Positions 19,926 to 28,770 are shown, counted from the stretch's first letter. The stretch is 64,000 nt of DNA from Nautilia profundicola AmH (GCF_000021725.1 NC_012115.1:1-64000); one strand, 5' to 3'. The notes: generated by a model not told the origin, from the letters alone. Translations and numbers: made by a program.

Positions 19926-20866
19926 TAAAACAGATCCCAAAAAGAAGTTTCAAAGTTGGGTTCGACCATATCACCTATTTTAAGTTGAGCATTATCTTCC
20001 AGATCCACAATAATCCAGCAGGAATTATCAAAAATTAAATTGCTGACCTCTCCTTCACCGATTTTATATTTTTCAATATCTCCGTTTACAGGATCTTTGG
20101 ATAATGCGTATATATTAAGTTTTAATCCTTCATACATACCCTGATTCTTACCGAGAGAAATTTTTGCAATTAAGTCATCTCCATTTTTTCTGACTTCATA
20201 AATATATCCTTTAGGAGCAAAGAATTTCTTTAATGAATTAAAAGCATTTGTTACAGTTTTGTTTATAGACTTAAATACCAGATTTGAATAAAATCTTCTA
20301 AATGAAGAATCGTCTCTGTAATGTACACATGATTGAAAAATACGATCATATATATTTTTTAAATCAGGAAGCTGGAAGATTTGTATGTTAATTTGGGAAC
20401 ACACTTCATATGAATAATACGGAGGAGAGTATTTTCTTATTTTTTGCCCATTTTTATTTTTTATAAAGTAATAAAATCCTCTATGGTATCTTGGAACATA
20501 TGATATATTTAAAATAGTGCCTTTTATTAAATAATCCGCACCCAAATCGCTATTTGTCTCTTTTGATATTTCGGCAGCTTTTATTTCTTCGTTAATTTGA
20601 TTATTGTTTATAATCCTTATTATTTTTACAAATTTTGATGTTTGTAGTAAAGAATTTAGTTTATATGTAGCTGTTTCGTCCAATTTTAAGCCTCTAAAAT
20701 TATATTTTGGAAATCGGACTATTGATATTTTTTTGATTTTTGGTGAAAAATTTGAAGGTGCAGCGGTGTTTTTAGGTATATAAGCCGGTCTATAATCCGC
20801 TAAATTAATTTTGTTTGAACACCCTAAAAACAACAGTATAGGTAAAAGGAAAGAGAAAAATCTCAT
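19925..20866 (-). CDS. Envelope lipoprotein with FlgT/CsgG-like features
   Basis: 313-residue lipoprotein with lipobox LFLGC (Cys16). The middle (about 45-200) resembles the N-terminal domain of TolB/CsgG/FlgT-type proteins (KISIVRFPKYNFRG, GADYLIKGTILNI). The C-terminal 85 residues have the pattern of the FlgT C-terminal domain (ISLGKNQGMYEGLKLNIY...GEGEVSNL...LKIGDMV). Together with the adjacent LPP20-like gene this suggests an outer-membrane-associated complex, perhaps flagellar or for assembly. The similarity is from memory and weak. Confidence 0.55.
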   Translation of the reverse strand: MRFFSFLLPILLFLGCSNKINLADYRPAYIPKNTAAPSNFSPKIKKISIVRFPKYNFRGLKLDETATYKLNSLLQTSKFVKIIRIINNNQINEEIKAAEISKETNSDLGADYLIKGTILNISYVPRYHRGFYYFIKNKNGQKIRKYSPPYYSYEVCSQINIQIFQLPDLKNIYDRIFQSCVHYRDDSSFRRFYSNLVFKSINKTVTNAFNSLKKFFAPKGYIYEVRKNGDDLIAKISLGKNQGMYEGLKLNIYALSKDPVNGDIEKYKIGEGEVSNLIFDNSCWIIVDLEDNAQLKIGDMVEPNFETSFWDLF

Positions 20867-21099
20867 TATTTGGCGAATTTCTCTTTTGCAGCTTTAAGTG
20901 CCGCTATAACGTCATCAATATTTTCATAAGGTATATGAGCTTTCCAATCAGGTTTTTCATTATCTCCGTTTAATGATATTCCTATACTTACAACCGGTTT
21001 ACTGCCTTCTCCGTAAGGCTCTTTAATATGTGACACTGTAATAAGCCCTTCTTTTGTGTTTGCAAGAGGAAACTCTGCTATTATAGTATTTGTTTTCAT
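20866..21099 (-). CDS. Small conserved protein, possibly PC4/p15-like
   Basis: 77 residues with two beta-like runs (GLITVSHIKEPYG, KPVVSIGISLNGDNEKPDW) followed by an amphipathic helix to the C-terminus (ENIDDVIAALKAAKEKFA). This shape resembles the single-stranded-DNA-binding PC4/p15 coactivator fold, but I see no decisive motif. It is acidic for a nucleic-acid binder. Start ATG with a good GGGTT-type site and a -10 box at 21117-21122. Its stop overlaps the start of the lipoprotein gene, so the three are likely one operon. Confidence 0.6.
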   Translation of the reverse strand: MKTNTIIAEFPLANTKEGLITVSHIKEPYGEGSKPVVSIGISLNGDNEKPDWKAHIPYENIDDVIAALKAAKEKFAK

Positions 21100-21116
21100 G
21101 TGAACCCTTTTTATTA

Positions 21117-21122
21117 ATTATA
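21117..21122 (-). promoter_or_regulatory. Putative -10 box of the lipoprotein operon
   Basis: On the minus strand GATATAATTA gives a TATAAT 17 bases before the ATG at 21099. The rest of the interval 21100-21320 holds no convincing gene; a plus-strand reading frame there runs into atpD antisense and was rejected. Confidence 0.4.
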
Positions 21123-21320
21123 TCATTTTATACTAAAAAGTGAAAAATTATATCAATTCTGTTCTCTGAAAAATATTATTTTTTTCAAACGGCTTCACTA
21201 CTGTACCAAAAATTTTAGAAAATTTTGACTGTAACGCCGCAGATGTTTTCTAAAGATAATATTTTCCAGAGGTTTACTAATATAGCAATAACAAATATAC
21301 TAATTAACCCGATAACTTTT

Positions 21321-21890
21321 TTATTTCAGTTTTTTAATAATGGCTATAAACTCTCTTTCACTTTCTTCAAGATATGTTTTAATCTCTTTTATCTCTTTTT
21401 CATATGTGGGAATGTAATGATATTTAAGAGCGTTTACTCTTATAAGTGTTTGTTTCAATTCTGTTGAAAGCTTCCAGATTTTTATTTCGAGTTCTGCAAG
21501 TTCAAGTATCATTTTTAAACTTTTAAAAAAACTCTCCCTTGCTAAATCTTCAAAAATATTAGTATTTAATTCAATTTGAGGTTTTTGGATGATTTTAAAA
21601 TTAATTTTTGGAATTACAATACCGAGAAAACTTTTTGGTACTACTTTTAATTCAGTTTGAACAAAAGATTCTGTTGAAAGATTTTGATTTTCCATTAATG
21701 CTTTAATTAAAGTATTATAACTGCTTTTTACTGTTTCGTTTAGTTCTTTTCTTCTTTTATCGACAATATCCACTATCTGCATTATTTCTTTTAGCAACAA
21801 ATCTCTTTTTTTACTTAAAATTTCTTCACCTTCATTTACAATTTCGAGATCTTTTTTAAGTTCGAGGAGTGTGGACTTATTCTTTATCAT
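21321..21890 (-). CDS. atpD: V/A-type ATPase subunit D (central stalk)
   Basis: 189-residue coiled-coil rotor subunit, equivalent to gamma of F-type enzymes. The long N-terminal helix (LLELKKDLEIVNEGEEILSK) and long C-terminal helix ending in the last residues are predicted, with a globular insert around 80-120. Subunit D of this family is about 200 residues. It is the last gene of the nine-gene operon and overlaps the end of atpB by 14 bases. Order A-B-D is standard for bacterial V/A-type operons. Confidence 0.88.
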   Translation of the reverse strand: MIKNKSTLLELKKDLEIVNEGEEILSKKRDLLLKEIMQIVDIVDKRRKELNETVKSSYNTLIKALMENQNLSTESFVQTELKVVPKSFLGIVIPKINFKIIQKPQIELNTNIFEDLARESFFKSLKMILELAELEIKIWKLSTELKQTLIRVNALKYHYIPTYEKEIKEIKTYLEESEREFIAIIKKLK

Positions 21891-23205
21891 AAACTTCTCC
21901 GAGTTCTTTTTGGGAGAGTCTTGTCATTTCATTTTTCGGAAGGATTTTTAAAAGTCTTTTGGCAACTTCAAATGTTTCTTGCATATTCCTCGGAAGTTCC
22001 TGATTTATAAAAATATTTTCAAACTCCCTGGCAAATGAGAGATATTGTTTTTCAAGTTCGCTAAGTTCTCCTTCACCTATTATTGATGCGAAATTTTCTA
22101 TTTTTTTGGCATTTGCATATGATGCGTATAATTGTGAAGCGAATCTTTTATGTGTTGAATCTATAGCTGAATTCATAAGTCTGGAAAGTGAACTTAATAC
22201 ATCTATAGGAGGAAATATTCCTTTTTTATGAAGAGAACGGCTGAAAACTATCTGCCCCTCGGTAATATATCCGCTTAAATCTGCAATAGGATGTGTAATA
22301 TCGTCATCCGGAAGGGTTAGAACAGGAATTTGTGTAATTGAGCCTTTTTTGCCTTTGATTATTCCGGCTCTTTCATAAATGGATGCCAAGTCGCTGTACA
22401 TATATCCCGGATATCCTTTTTTACCCGGGATTTCCTCTTTTTTTGATGATATTTCACGCAGGGCATTTGCGTAATTTGTCATATCATAAAGTATTACTAT
22501 TACATTTTTACCTTTTTCAAAAGCCATATATTCTGCAAACGTCAAAGCCGTTCGAGGCAACAAGAGAGAATTTATTGTCGGTTCATTGGCCAAATTTAAA
22601 AAAACTGTTATTTGCGAGCTTTTATTAGATATTGAGTTTATTAAGTATTGAGCTCTTTCAAACCTCATTCCGATTGCCGCTAATATTATTAAAGAATTTT
22701 TTATTGATATCTGGGTTGCGAGTTTTGCGACAAACTCATCATTTTTTAGCCCGCTTAAAGCGAAAATAGGAAGTTTTTGTCCTTTAACAAGTGTATTTAA
22801 AGCATCAATAGCACTAAATCCTGTAACTATGATATTTTTAGGATATTCTCTATATGCGGGATTATATGCGCCTAAGTTTATATCGGATTCTTTTTCAACA
22901 GATTCCATTATTCCGTCTATCGGATTTGCAAATGCATCAAGAGTTTTACCTACCATGTTTTCACTTAAATTTATTTTAAGAGGTTTTAAATGAAACTCGG
23001 CTTTAATATTGTTTATATCAAGTCCGTAAGTATCTCCTAAAATTTCTATAACGGTTATCTTTTCATCAACGGCACTGACAATCCCTTTAAGAGTTTTGTC
23101 TTTATATCGGAGAGTTACGCTTTCATTGTATCCAACTCCTTCAACCGTTTCAAAAAAAAGAAGGTTTCCTTTTATCTTCACTGCTCCTTCATATTCGATT
23201 CTCAT
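21877..23205 (-). CDS. atpB: V/A-type ATPase subunit B (non-catalytic)
   Basis: 442-residue regulatory nucleotide-binding subunit alternating with A in the hexameric head. It has an N-terminal beta-barrel, a central RecA-like domain lacking an intact Walker A loop, as expected for B, and conserved RLMNSAIDSTHKRF and EFENIFINQ stretches. Starts one base after the atpA stop codon. Slightly shorter than the usual 460 or so residues. The composition resembles that of neighbouring housekeeping genes, so any transfer is not recent. Confidence 0.93.
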   Translation of the reverse strand: MRIEYEGAVKIKGNLLFFETVEGVGYNESVTLRYKDKTLKGIVSAVDEKITVIEILGDTYGLDINNIKAEFHLKPLKINLSENMVGKTLDAFANPIDGIMESVEKESDINLGAYNPAYREYPKNIIVTGFSAIDALNTLVKGQKLPIFALSGLKNDEFVAKLATQISIKNSLIILAAIGMRFERAQYLINSISNKSSQITVFLNLANEPTINSLLLPRTALTFAEYMAFEKGKNVIVILYDMTNYANALREISSKKEEIPGKKGYPGYMYSDLASIYERAGIIKGKKGSITQIPVLTLPDDDITHPIADLSGYITEGQIVFSRSLHKKGIFPPIDVLSSLSRLMNSAIDSTHKRFASQLYASYANAKKIENFASIIGEGELSELEKQYLSFAREFENIFINQELPRNMQETFEVAKRLLKILPKNEMTRLSQKELGEVYDKE

Positions 23206-23206
23206 T

Positions 23207-24922
23207 TTATTCTCCGTAATTTTTTATAAATTCATTGTAATATGATTCTATTTTTTTGCGTAAATCAATATATTTTTCGTATTCTTCGTTTTTAATTTCA
23301 TATTTTGCCCTTATAAACTCGGAAATAACAGGCTGGTTTTTTAATATGTCAACCGGAATCTGTTTTGTCAAAAAGGCTTTTCGCCACAAATCATGAATTA
23401 AAACAACAGTTTTTGCCATTTCTATCTGTTTTTCCGGTGTACAGAATGCGTCTGTTTCATCAAAAGCGTTTTGCTGTAAGAAAGCTTCTTTTATAAGTTC
23501 TGCGGTGTAAAGAGTGATTTTTTCTTCTTCGGGAAGGGCTCCTACACCTAAAAGTTTTACTATTTTTTGAAGCGACGCGTCTTTTTGCAAAATATCGTTA
23601 AAAAATTGCTTAATTTCGATATATGGACCTTTTTCTTCCCACCATTCATTGAGTTCATAGTTTGAGTAACTGTTTAAATAATTTATAGCAGGATAAAATC
23701 TGGCATTTGCCAATGATTTGTCAAGCGCCCAGAATACACTTGTAAAGCGTTTTGTATGAATAGTGACCGGTTCGGAAAAATCGCCGCCTGCGGGTGAAAC
23801 CGCCCCGATGATGCTAAGAGATCCGATATTTGAAGCGAATGTTTCCACTATTGAAGCTCTTTCGTATACGGATGCTATTTTAGAAGAAATATCGGCAGGA
23901 TATCCCTCCTCCATAGGTAATTCTCCCATTCTACTTGATAATTCTCTCATGGCTTCCGCCCATCTTGAAGTGGAATCGGCCATAAGCGCAACATTATAGC
24001 CCTGGTCTCTAAAATATTCACCGATAGTTATTCCGAGATAAATTGACGCTTCCCTGGCGGAAACAGGCATATCCGACGTATTTGCTATCAAAACAGTTCT
24101 GTTCATAAGCGGTTTGCCGCTGTAAGGGTCTGTAAGGTTTGGAAACTCTTCCAACACTTCGGTCATTTCGTTTCCTCTTTCACCGCAACCTATATAAATG
24201 ATTATATCCGCATCACAGTATTTAGCCAAAGTCTGCTGTAAAATGGTTTTTCCTGTTCCGAATCCCCCTGGAATTGAAGCGGAGCCCCCCTTTGCTATCG
24301 GAAACATGAAATCAATTACTCTTTGTCCCGTTATAAGAGGAATTTTCGGAGAGAGTCTTTTTTTAAAACTTCCAGGTATCCTTAAAGGCCTTTTTTTAAT
24401 CATGTTTTGTTTATTACCGTTAATTACTGCTACGGTATCTTTAATTGAGCACGTTTTATTTTCGATTTCATTCAAAATTCCGTTAAAATCACTTAAAATC
24501 CTGTGTTTTATACCGTTTTCATCAACTTCACCGATTATTTCTCCTTTTTTTACCTCATCCCCCACATTTTTCAACGCTTTGAAAAAGTATTTTTTTTCTT
24601 CATTTAACGCTTTTGATTTAATACCTTTTTGAATTCTCTCAGGCATTGAAAAAAGTTCTCTTTGAATACCGTCATACACACTGCCGAGAAGTCCTGGACC
24701 AAGTGATGCACTTAAAAGACTACCTGTTAAAAACACCGGTTCGTTTAGCTTTAATGAGGTTGTGTCTTCGTATACCTGAATGGTAATAAAATTTTTATTT
24801 ATACTGATAATTTCCCCTATAAGTCTGCTTTTTCCGATATATACGAATTCATACATTAAAGGAGTTTCATTTTTATATTCGGCTTTTACTATAGGTCCGT
24901 TGATTGATGTTATTTTAAGCAT
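23207..24922 (-). CDS. atpA: V/A-type ATPase catalytic subunit A
   Basis: 571-residue catalytic subunit. Domains: N-terminal beta-barrel (about 1-70), the A-subunit-specific bulge or non-homologous region (about 110-185), and the nucleotide-binding domain with P-loop GGFGTGKT (219-226), ADSTSRWAEAMRE and SSKIASVYERA. The P-loop Thr replaces the more usual Ser (GPFGSGKT). The non-homologous region, absent from F-type beta subunits, makes the V/A-type assignment firm. It couples ATP with ion movement in the membrane sector; the direction cannot be read from sequence. Confidence 0.95.
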   Translation of the reverse strand: MLKITSINGPIVKAEYKNETPLMYEFVYIGKSRLIGEIISINKNFITIQVYEDTTSLKLNEPVFLTGSLLSASLGPGLLGSVYDGIQRELFSMPERIQKGIKSKALNEEKKYFFKALKNVGDEVKKGEIIGEVDENGIKHRILSDFNGILNEIENKTCSIKDTVAVINGNKQNMIKKRPLRIPGSFKKRLSPKIPLITGQRVIDFMFPIAKGGSASIPGGFGTGKTILQQTLAKYCDADIIIYIGCGERGNEMTEVLEEFPNLTDPYSGKPLMNRTVLIANTSDMPVSAREASIYLGITIGEYFRDQGYNVALMADSTSRWAEAMRELSSRMGELPMEEGYPADISSKIASVYERASIVETFASNIGSLSIIGAVSPAGGDFSEPVTIHTKRFTSVFWALDKSLANARFYPAINYLNSYSNYELNEWWEEKGPYIEIKQFFNDILQKDASLQKIVKLLGVGALPEEEKITLYTAELIKEAFLQQNAFDETDAFCTPEKQIEMAKTVVLIHDLWRKAFLTKQIPVDILKNQPVISEFIRAKYEIKNEEYEKYIDLRKKIESYYNEFIKNYGE

Positions 24923-25422
24923 AATTCACCTTGTAATATTTTATTGATACTTTCAATAGGATCGAAAACAATGTGTTTGTTGCCTGTTTTGAAAATAAAG
25001 CATTCATTATCGGTATAAACGGTTGTAAAATTACTTTGACATTTGTTTTTTAGGTATTTGGGTAGAAAAAGAGTGCCTTTTTGATAATTTTGAAGTTTAT
25101 TCAAAAAACATTTGCATAAACTTTCTCCGTTTTTATGAATAACGGTTAAAAGTTCGTTTGTTGTTTTTTCTTTAATATTTTTATAAATCTTTTCAAGTTC
25201 TTTTTCGTATTTTTTATAAAGTGAGGTTTCTTTTTCTTTTAAGATTTTTTCATACTTTAAGTTTAACAGTTCTTTTTCTCTGTTTATATTCAGACTGTTA
25301 AAAAAAACGTCTTTTTGGTATTGTAATTTTTCTTTTGCTTCTTTTATTTTTTGTTCAGAAATTTTTTCGGCTTCTTTTAGGGCTTCTTTTTTTAGTTTTT
25401 CAAAGTCTGATTCCGAGAACAT
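24910..25422 (-). CDS. atpE: V/A-type ATPase subunit E (peripheral stalk)
   Basis: 170 residues: a long, strongly charged N-terminal coiled coil (about 1-95) followed by a small globular domain, the arrangement of subunit E, which pairs with the G/H subunit to form the peripheral stalks. Sequence conservation in E is low, so the call rests on architecture and on position between F and A. It overlaps atpA by 13 bases and atpF by 23. Confidence 0.75.
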   Translation of the reverse strand: MFSESDFEKLKKEALKEAEKISEQKIKEAKEKLQYQKDVFFNSLNINREKELLNLKYEKILKEKETSLYKKYEKELEKIYKNIKEKTTNELLTVIHKNGESLCKCFLNKLQNYQKGTLFLPKYLKNKCQSNFTTVYTDNECFIFKTGNKHIVFDPIESINKILQGELCLK

Positions 25423-25693
25423 TTGATAAATATCCTTTTATACTTTCTTGCATATATGTTTTTTCAAAAGACGGTATAAACACAATTGCCGGAAGAGCGT
25501 TTTTTTTGGTGTAATTTGAAAATTTCTGTTTAAATATTTCATAATATCTATCTGCTATAATAACAAGACCCGTTTGTTTGTTTTTAAGTACTTTTTGCAA
25601 GTTTTCTTCAAAATTGTCAACTTCTACGGTCTCTATCCCGCAAAGTGAAAATCCAAGGCATTCTTCTTTGTTTCCAAGAAGTACTATTTTCAT
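25400..25693 (-). CDS. atpF: V/A-type ATPase subunit F (central stalk)
   Basis: 97 residues with a Rossmann-like alternation of strands and helices: MKIVLLGNKEECLGFSLCG at the start, then LVIIADRYYEIF and IVFIP. This matches subunit F, which sits on the D shaft and stimulates or locks rotation. Size is typical (about 100). Here F comes before E rather than between C and A, a rearranged order. It overlaps the c-subunit stop codon by 4 bases. Confidence 0.8.
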   Translation of the reverse strand: MKIVLLGNKEECLGFSLCGIETVEVDNFEENLQKVLKNKQTGLVIIADRYYEIFKQKFSNYTKKNALPAIVFIPSFEKTYMQESIKGYLSNVLGIRL

Positions 25694-25977
25694 ATTTTTC
25701 CTAATATCATAATGGATACGATAAGTCCGTATATCGCTATACCTTCTGCAAGTCCTAAGAAAATAAGTGCTTTTGTAGAAATTTCAGGTTTTTCTCCTAT
25801 GCTTCCCATAGCAGCTGCCCCGACCATTCCTACGGCAATTCCTGCTGCAATACTTGAAAGTCCGACAGCCAGTGCTGCAGCTATATAAGCGTAAGAATTA
25901 TCCCCTGCCATTAAAATCATCGGTAAAAATAAAAACAGTTTTATTAAGCCCCTATAATTCGAACGGTTTGTATTCAT
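25690..25977 (-). CDS. atpK: V/A-type ATPase subunit K (membrane rotor, c-like)
   Basis: 95-residue proteolipid. Two hairpin helices (about 31-58 and 68-94) are joined by a polar loop (GEKPEIS); the ion-binding Glu is in AEGIAIYGL of the second helix. An additional hydrophobic N-terminus (10-24) looks like a signal peptide, a feature I recall in the Thermus enzyme. The ATG at 25977 has a near-perfect GGAGGAGG site, so the longer reading frame to 26022 is rejected. No Gln is seen in the first helix, which hints at H+ rather than Na+, but this is weak evidence. Confidence 0.88.
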   Translation of the reverse strand: MNTNRSNYRGLIKLFLFLPMILMAGDNSYAYIAAALAVGLSSIAAGIAVGMVGAAAMGSIGEKPEISTKALIFLGLAEGIAIYGLIVSIMILGKI

Positions 25978-27667
25978 ATCCTCCTCCTTCGTAAAATCTT
26001 TTAAAAAATTCGTAATATTCAAGTCTTAGCGTTTGAATCGTTACAATTACCCCTTCAAGTATTATAACGAATATGTTACCTAAAATAACTGTAATCCAAT
26101 AACCGGTTTTATCCATCATCTCAGCTATTGTAAAAACCGCTAAAAATAAAGCGGCGTGGGCAAGTGCAAAAGCACCCGTTCTTACGAATGAAACTGTATT
26201 GGTTATGTTTTCCAAAAGGCCTATTATCGAGTGAAAAAGAGATTGTGAAGTTTTTTTGCTCTCATATATTGTATAACCGGTAAATCCAATAAACAATATT
26301 CCAAGTACTAACAAATCAAATTTAATATCCGTATGAAGTATAAATATTTTAATTCCTATCCATAATAGAAGAAGATATATTGCAAATGACAAAAGACCGT
26401 TTTCTCCGAATAGAAGTTTTTTGATGTCCCTTTTTTTGTAATTCGTACTCATATAAAGTATAAATCCTGTTGAAATTATAACGGCTCCTGCAAATATGCT
26501 TAAAGCAATCAGATTGTTTATGTTTTCCATAGGGGAAAAGAAATGATAAAGTTCAAATCCGAAAAAATGTCCGTAAATGGCACCGAAAAACATTGAAGAC
26601 AAACCACTTAAAAGCATAATTTTTCCAAGTATTTCTTTTTTATTTCTTAACATATAACCAATCAGTGCCAATACTGCTCCTTGACCAATGTCACCGAACA
26701 TAAGTCCGAATAAAAATATGAAAATAACCGCAAAAAACATAGTAGGGTTAATTTCATAGGGTTTTGGAAGCGAATAAGTTTTGACAAGGTTTTCAAAAGG
26801 TTTGAAAAATTTCGGTGTATTAAGAAGGGTAGGAGAATTTATAAAATCAATTTCTTTATTTTTGACAAAAGGCAGCGGTTTGTATCTTTTTTTAGGCACC
26901 CAACCTTCAAGAATGTAAAAACCGTTTTTTTCTTTTAAAACGGTTTTGATTTCGTAGATATTTTTGAGGTATAGAAGATGGGAATATATTTTTTTAATAA
27001 CATCTTTTTCTTTCAGAATTGTTTCTTTTTTTTTGTTAATTAATTGTAATTCTTTTTCAAGAGTTTTTTCATCAATTTCAAATAGTTCTTCATCAAAAGG
27101 TGTTATGGAAAACTTTTGCAGTATTTCAATGGTTTTAGATTCATTTTTTGGTGTATATACGGATATTACGGCAATATAATCTTTTAGTTCTTCATAAATA
27201 CATAAAATATTGTAAGCGCTTAAAATAAGTTTAATTTCTTCAAAGTTTTCGTAAGTTGAATAAAAAGCTTTGAATTTAAGAAATTTAAATTTCAGTTGTT
27301 CTTTTGATATATTGAAAGCTTTTAAAAATTTATTTAGTTTTTGAAGAGATTCTTTTTTTCTTTTATACTCCTTTTCTTTGAAAGAAACATCTTCATATAC
27401 TGATATTAAAGATGAGAGAATGTTTTCTATTTCTTCAATTTGAAAATTTTCTTTTTTTGGATGTGCAGGTAGAGGCTCGTTAATAATGGAAAGTAAATCA
27501 GCTGTTTTTTTTAAAAGATTGTTTATTTTATAAACAAGGGGATGTTTTTTACGGGTGTCTTTTTTAATATGAAGAATTTTTTCTTTTCCGAGTTTTTCTA
27601 AAAATCCGTCTATTTTGTCTTTTGGGATCTCAAAAGTCAATTTGTACATTTTTTCAGGAAAAAACAT
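25952..27667 (-). CDS. atpI: V/A-type ATPase subunit I (membrane stator)
   Basis: 571-residue stator protein. A hydrophilic, coiled-coil-rich N-terminal half (about 1-290) binds the peripheral stalks, and a membrane half with about seven helices begins near NPTMFFAVIFIFLFGLMFGD. The GLMFGDIGQG motif and the late SFVRTGAFALAHAAL helix with its essential Arg next to the rotor are present. Slightly shorter than the usual 620-660 residues. It overlaps atpK by 26 bases and lies two bases after the atpC stop codon. Confidence 0.92.
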   Translation of the reverse strand: MFFPEKMYKLTFEIPKDKIDGFLEKLGKEKILHIKKDTRKKHPLVYKINNLLKKTADLLSIINEPLPAHPKKENFQIEEIENILSSLISVYEDVSFKEKEYKRKKESLQKLNKFLKAFNISKEQLKFKFLKFKAFYSTYENFEEIKLILSAYNILCIYEELKDYIAVISVYTPKNESKTIEILQKFSITPFDEELFEIDEKTLEKELQLINKKKETILKEKDVIKKIYSHLLYLKNIYEIKTVLKEKNGFYILEGWVPKKRYKPLPFVKNKEIDFINSPTLLNTPKFFKPFENLVKTYSLPKPYEINPTMFFAVIFIFLFGLMFGDIGQGAVLALIGYMLRNKKEILGKIMLLSGLSSMFFGAIYGHFFGFELYHFFSPMENINNLIALSIFAGAVIISTGFILYMSTNYKKRDIKKLLFGENGLLSFAIYLLLLWIGIKIFILHTDIKFDLLVLGILFIGFTGYTIYESKKTSQSLFHSIIGLLENITNTVSFVRTGAFALAHAALFLAVFTIAEMMDKTGYWITVILGNIFVIILEGVIVTIQTLRLEYYEFFKRFYEGGGYEYKPFEL

Positions 27668-27668
27668 T

Positions 27669-28424
27669 TTACATTACCATATCTTTTATTTCTTTTTTGG
27701 AAATATTGTAACTAAATGCGGTAAAAACGGCTTTGATATTAAAAATTTCCCGCTTTTTAAGTACCAGAAAAACAAAAGGTACGGATAGTTTAAAAGGATA
27801 TCCGAACCATACTTTATTTAAAGATTCGTAATAATTTACGAAAAGTTCTTTTTTTAAAGATGTAAAACTGTAATTTTTTGAAGGAAGACTTATAATGTCT
27901 TGCAGGTTTTGGGCAAATTCATACAGATTTTCGGATGAGCTGAGTTTTTGAAGTGCATTTTTGTCTATATTGCCGTAAGGAAGCAAATAAGGAAAAAAAT
28001 CTTCAATTTTTAAAGAATAGATTATTTTATATTTTAAAACGGTAAAAATATTGATTAAATCAAAATATCCACCAATTATTTCTTTAAATTCTTGTCTTTC
28101 TTTTAATGATATTTTATCAATTGATTTTTTAATATGAAGTGCAGTAACTTTGTCTATTTTTTTATTGGAAAAAAACAGTGTGAAAAGTTCTTTTTCGTTT
28201 TTATTTAAAGGTTTAGTGATTTTTTTATAAAGTTTTTTAAAATGAAAATCTATATCGTTATATAGATTTTCAGGTGTTGTAAGAATTTTATCATAATGAG
28301 TTGAGGTTAAAATATTAAATAAATCAGCTTTGTTTTCTGCTGTAAGGAGTTTATCTGGATCGAGAAAAGCACTTTTGAGGCTTCTTACAAGGGCGTTTAT
28401 ATATGCGTATTTGAGCGGTCGCAT
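27669..28424 (-). CDS. atpC: V/A-type ATPase subunit C (d-like, rotor cap)
   Basis: 251 residues, mostly helical and basic, with the LKYAYINALVRSLKSAFLD opening typical of bacterial subunit C, which links the central stalk to the K ring. It is shorter than the usual 320-330 residues. Conservation is otherwise low, so position in the operon carries weight. It overlaps the preceding G/H-like gene by 28 bases. Confidence 0.75.
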   Translation of the reverse strand: MRPLKYAYINALVRSLKSAFLDPDKLLTAENKADLFNILTSTHYDKILTTPENLYNDIDFHFKKLYKKITKPLNKNEKELFTLFFSNKKIDKVTALHIKKSIDKISLKERQEFKEIIGGYFDLINIFTVLKYKIIYSLKIEDFFPYLLPYGNIDKNALQKLSSSENLYEFAQNLQDIISLPSKNYSFTSLKKELFVNYYESLNKVWFGYPFKLSVPFVFLVLKKREIFNIKAVFTAFSYNISKKEIKDMVM

Positions 28425-28708
28425 AATTCTTCTTTTATTTTATTAAAAAGTTTTACTTTATCAATACTTAAGGATTTTAATTTATCTTCTTTTTCTTTTA
28501 ATGTTTGTTTAAGGGAATATTCATAATTTAAGAGCTTTTGTTTTAAATCTTTTTTGAGTGTTTCTTCGTATTTTTTGAGTTCAGTTTCAAATGTGTTTAA
28601 ATATTCTTTTTTTTCTTTTTCGAATTCGTCAAAAAGTTTTTTTATTTCATTGTCCGCATTTTCGATTATTGAAGCGGCTTTTCTGTCAAGATCGAATATT
28701 TGTTCCAT
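28397..28708 (-). CDS. V/A-type ATPase subunit G/H (peripheral stalk)
   Basis: 103 residues forming one continuous charged coiled coil with heptad spacing of Leu, Ile and Phe. It is the first gene of the operon. Such a protein pairs with subunit E to form the EG peripheral stalk, and many bacterial V/A operons start with it. Apart from the coiled coil there is no motif. The AAGGATTAAG stretch before ATG gives a weak ribosome site, and a TATAAT lies 17 bases upstream. Confidence 0.7.
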   Translation of the reverse strand: MEQIFDLDRKAASIIENADNEIKKLFDEFEKEKKEYLNTFETELKKYEETLKKDLKQKLLNYEYSLKQTLKEKEDKLKSLSIDKVKLFNKIKEELCDRSNTHI

Positions 28709-28724
28709 CTTAATCCTTTTGAAT

Positions 28725-28730
28725 ATTATA
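28725..28730 (-). promoter_or_regulatory. Putative -10 box of the V-type ATPase operon
   Basis: Minus-strand TGCTATAAT, an extended -10 hexamer, 17 bases before the first gene. The implied leader is very short. No other promoter is evident within the nine overlapping or near-contiguous genes, so the operon is likely one transcript. Confidence 0.4.
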
Positions 28731-28770
28731 GCACTTTATTAATGGAAAATGAAATTATGGGGAAGTTTTT

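Noticed and set aside
21225-21467. Plus-strand 80-codon frame before atpD
   Set aside because: Mostly antisense to atpD, with no ribosome site and a hydrophobic, Phe-rich composition typical of antisense reading of AT-rich coding DNA.
21321-28708. F-type ATP synthase
   Set aside because: Subunit A has the V/A-type non-homologous region, and I, K, D and C are V/A-type; no delta, epsilon or F-type b genes.
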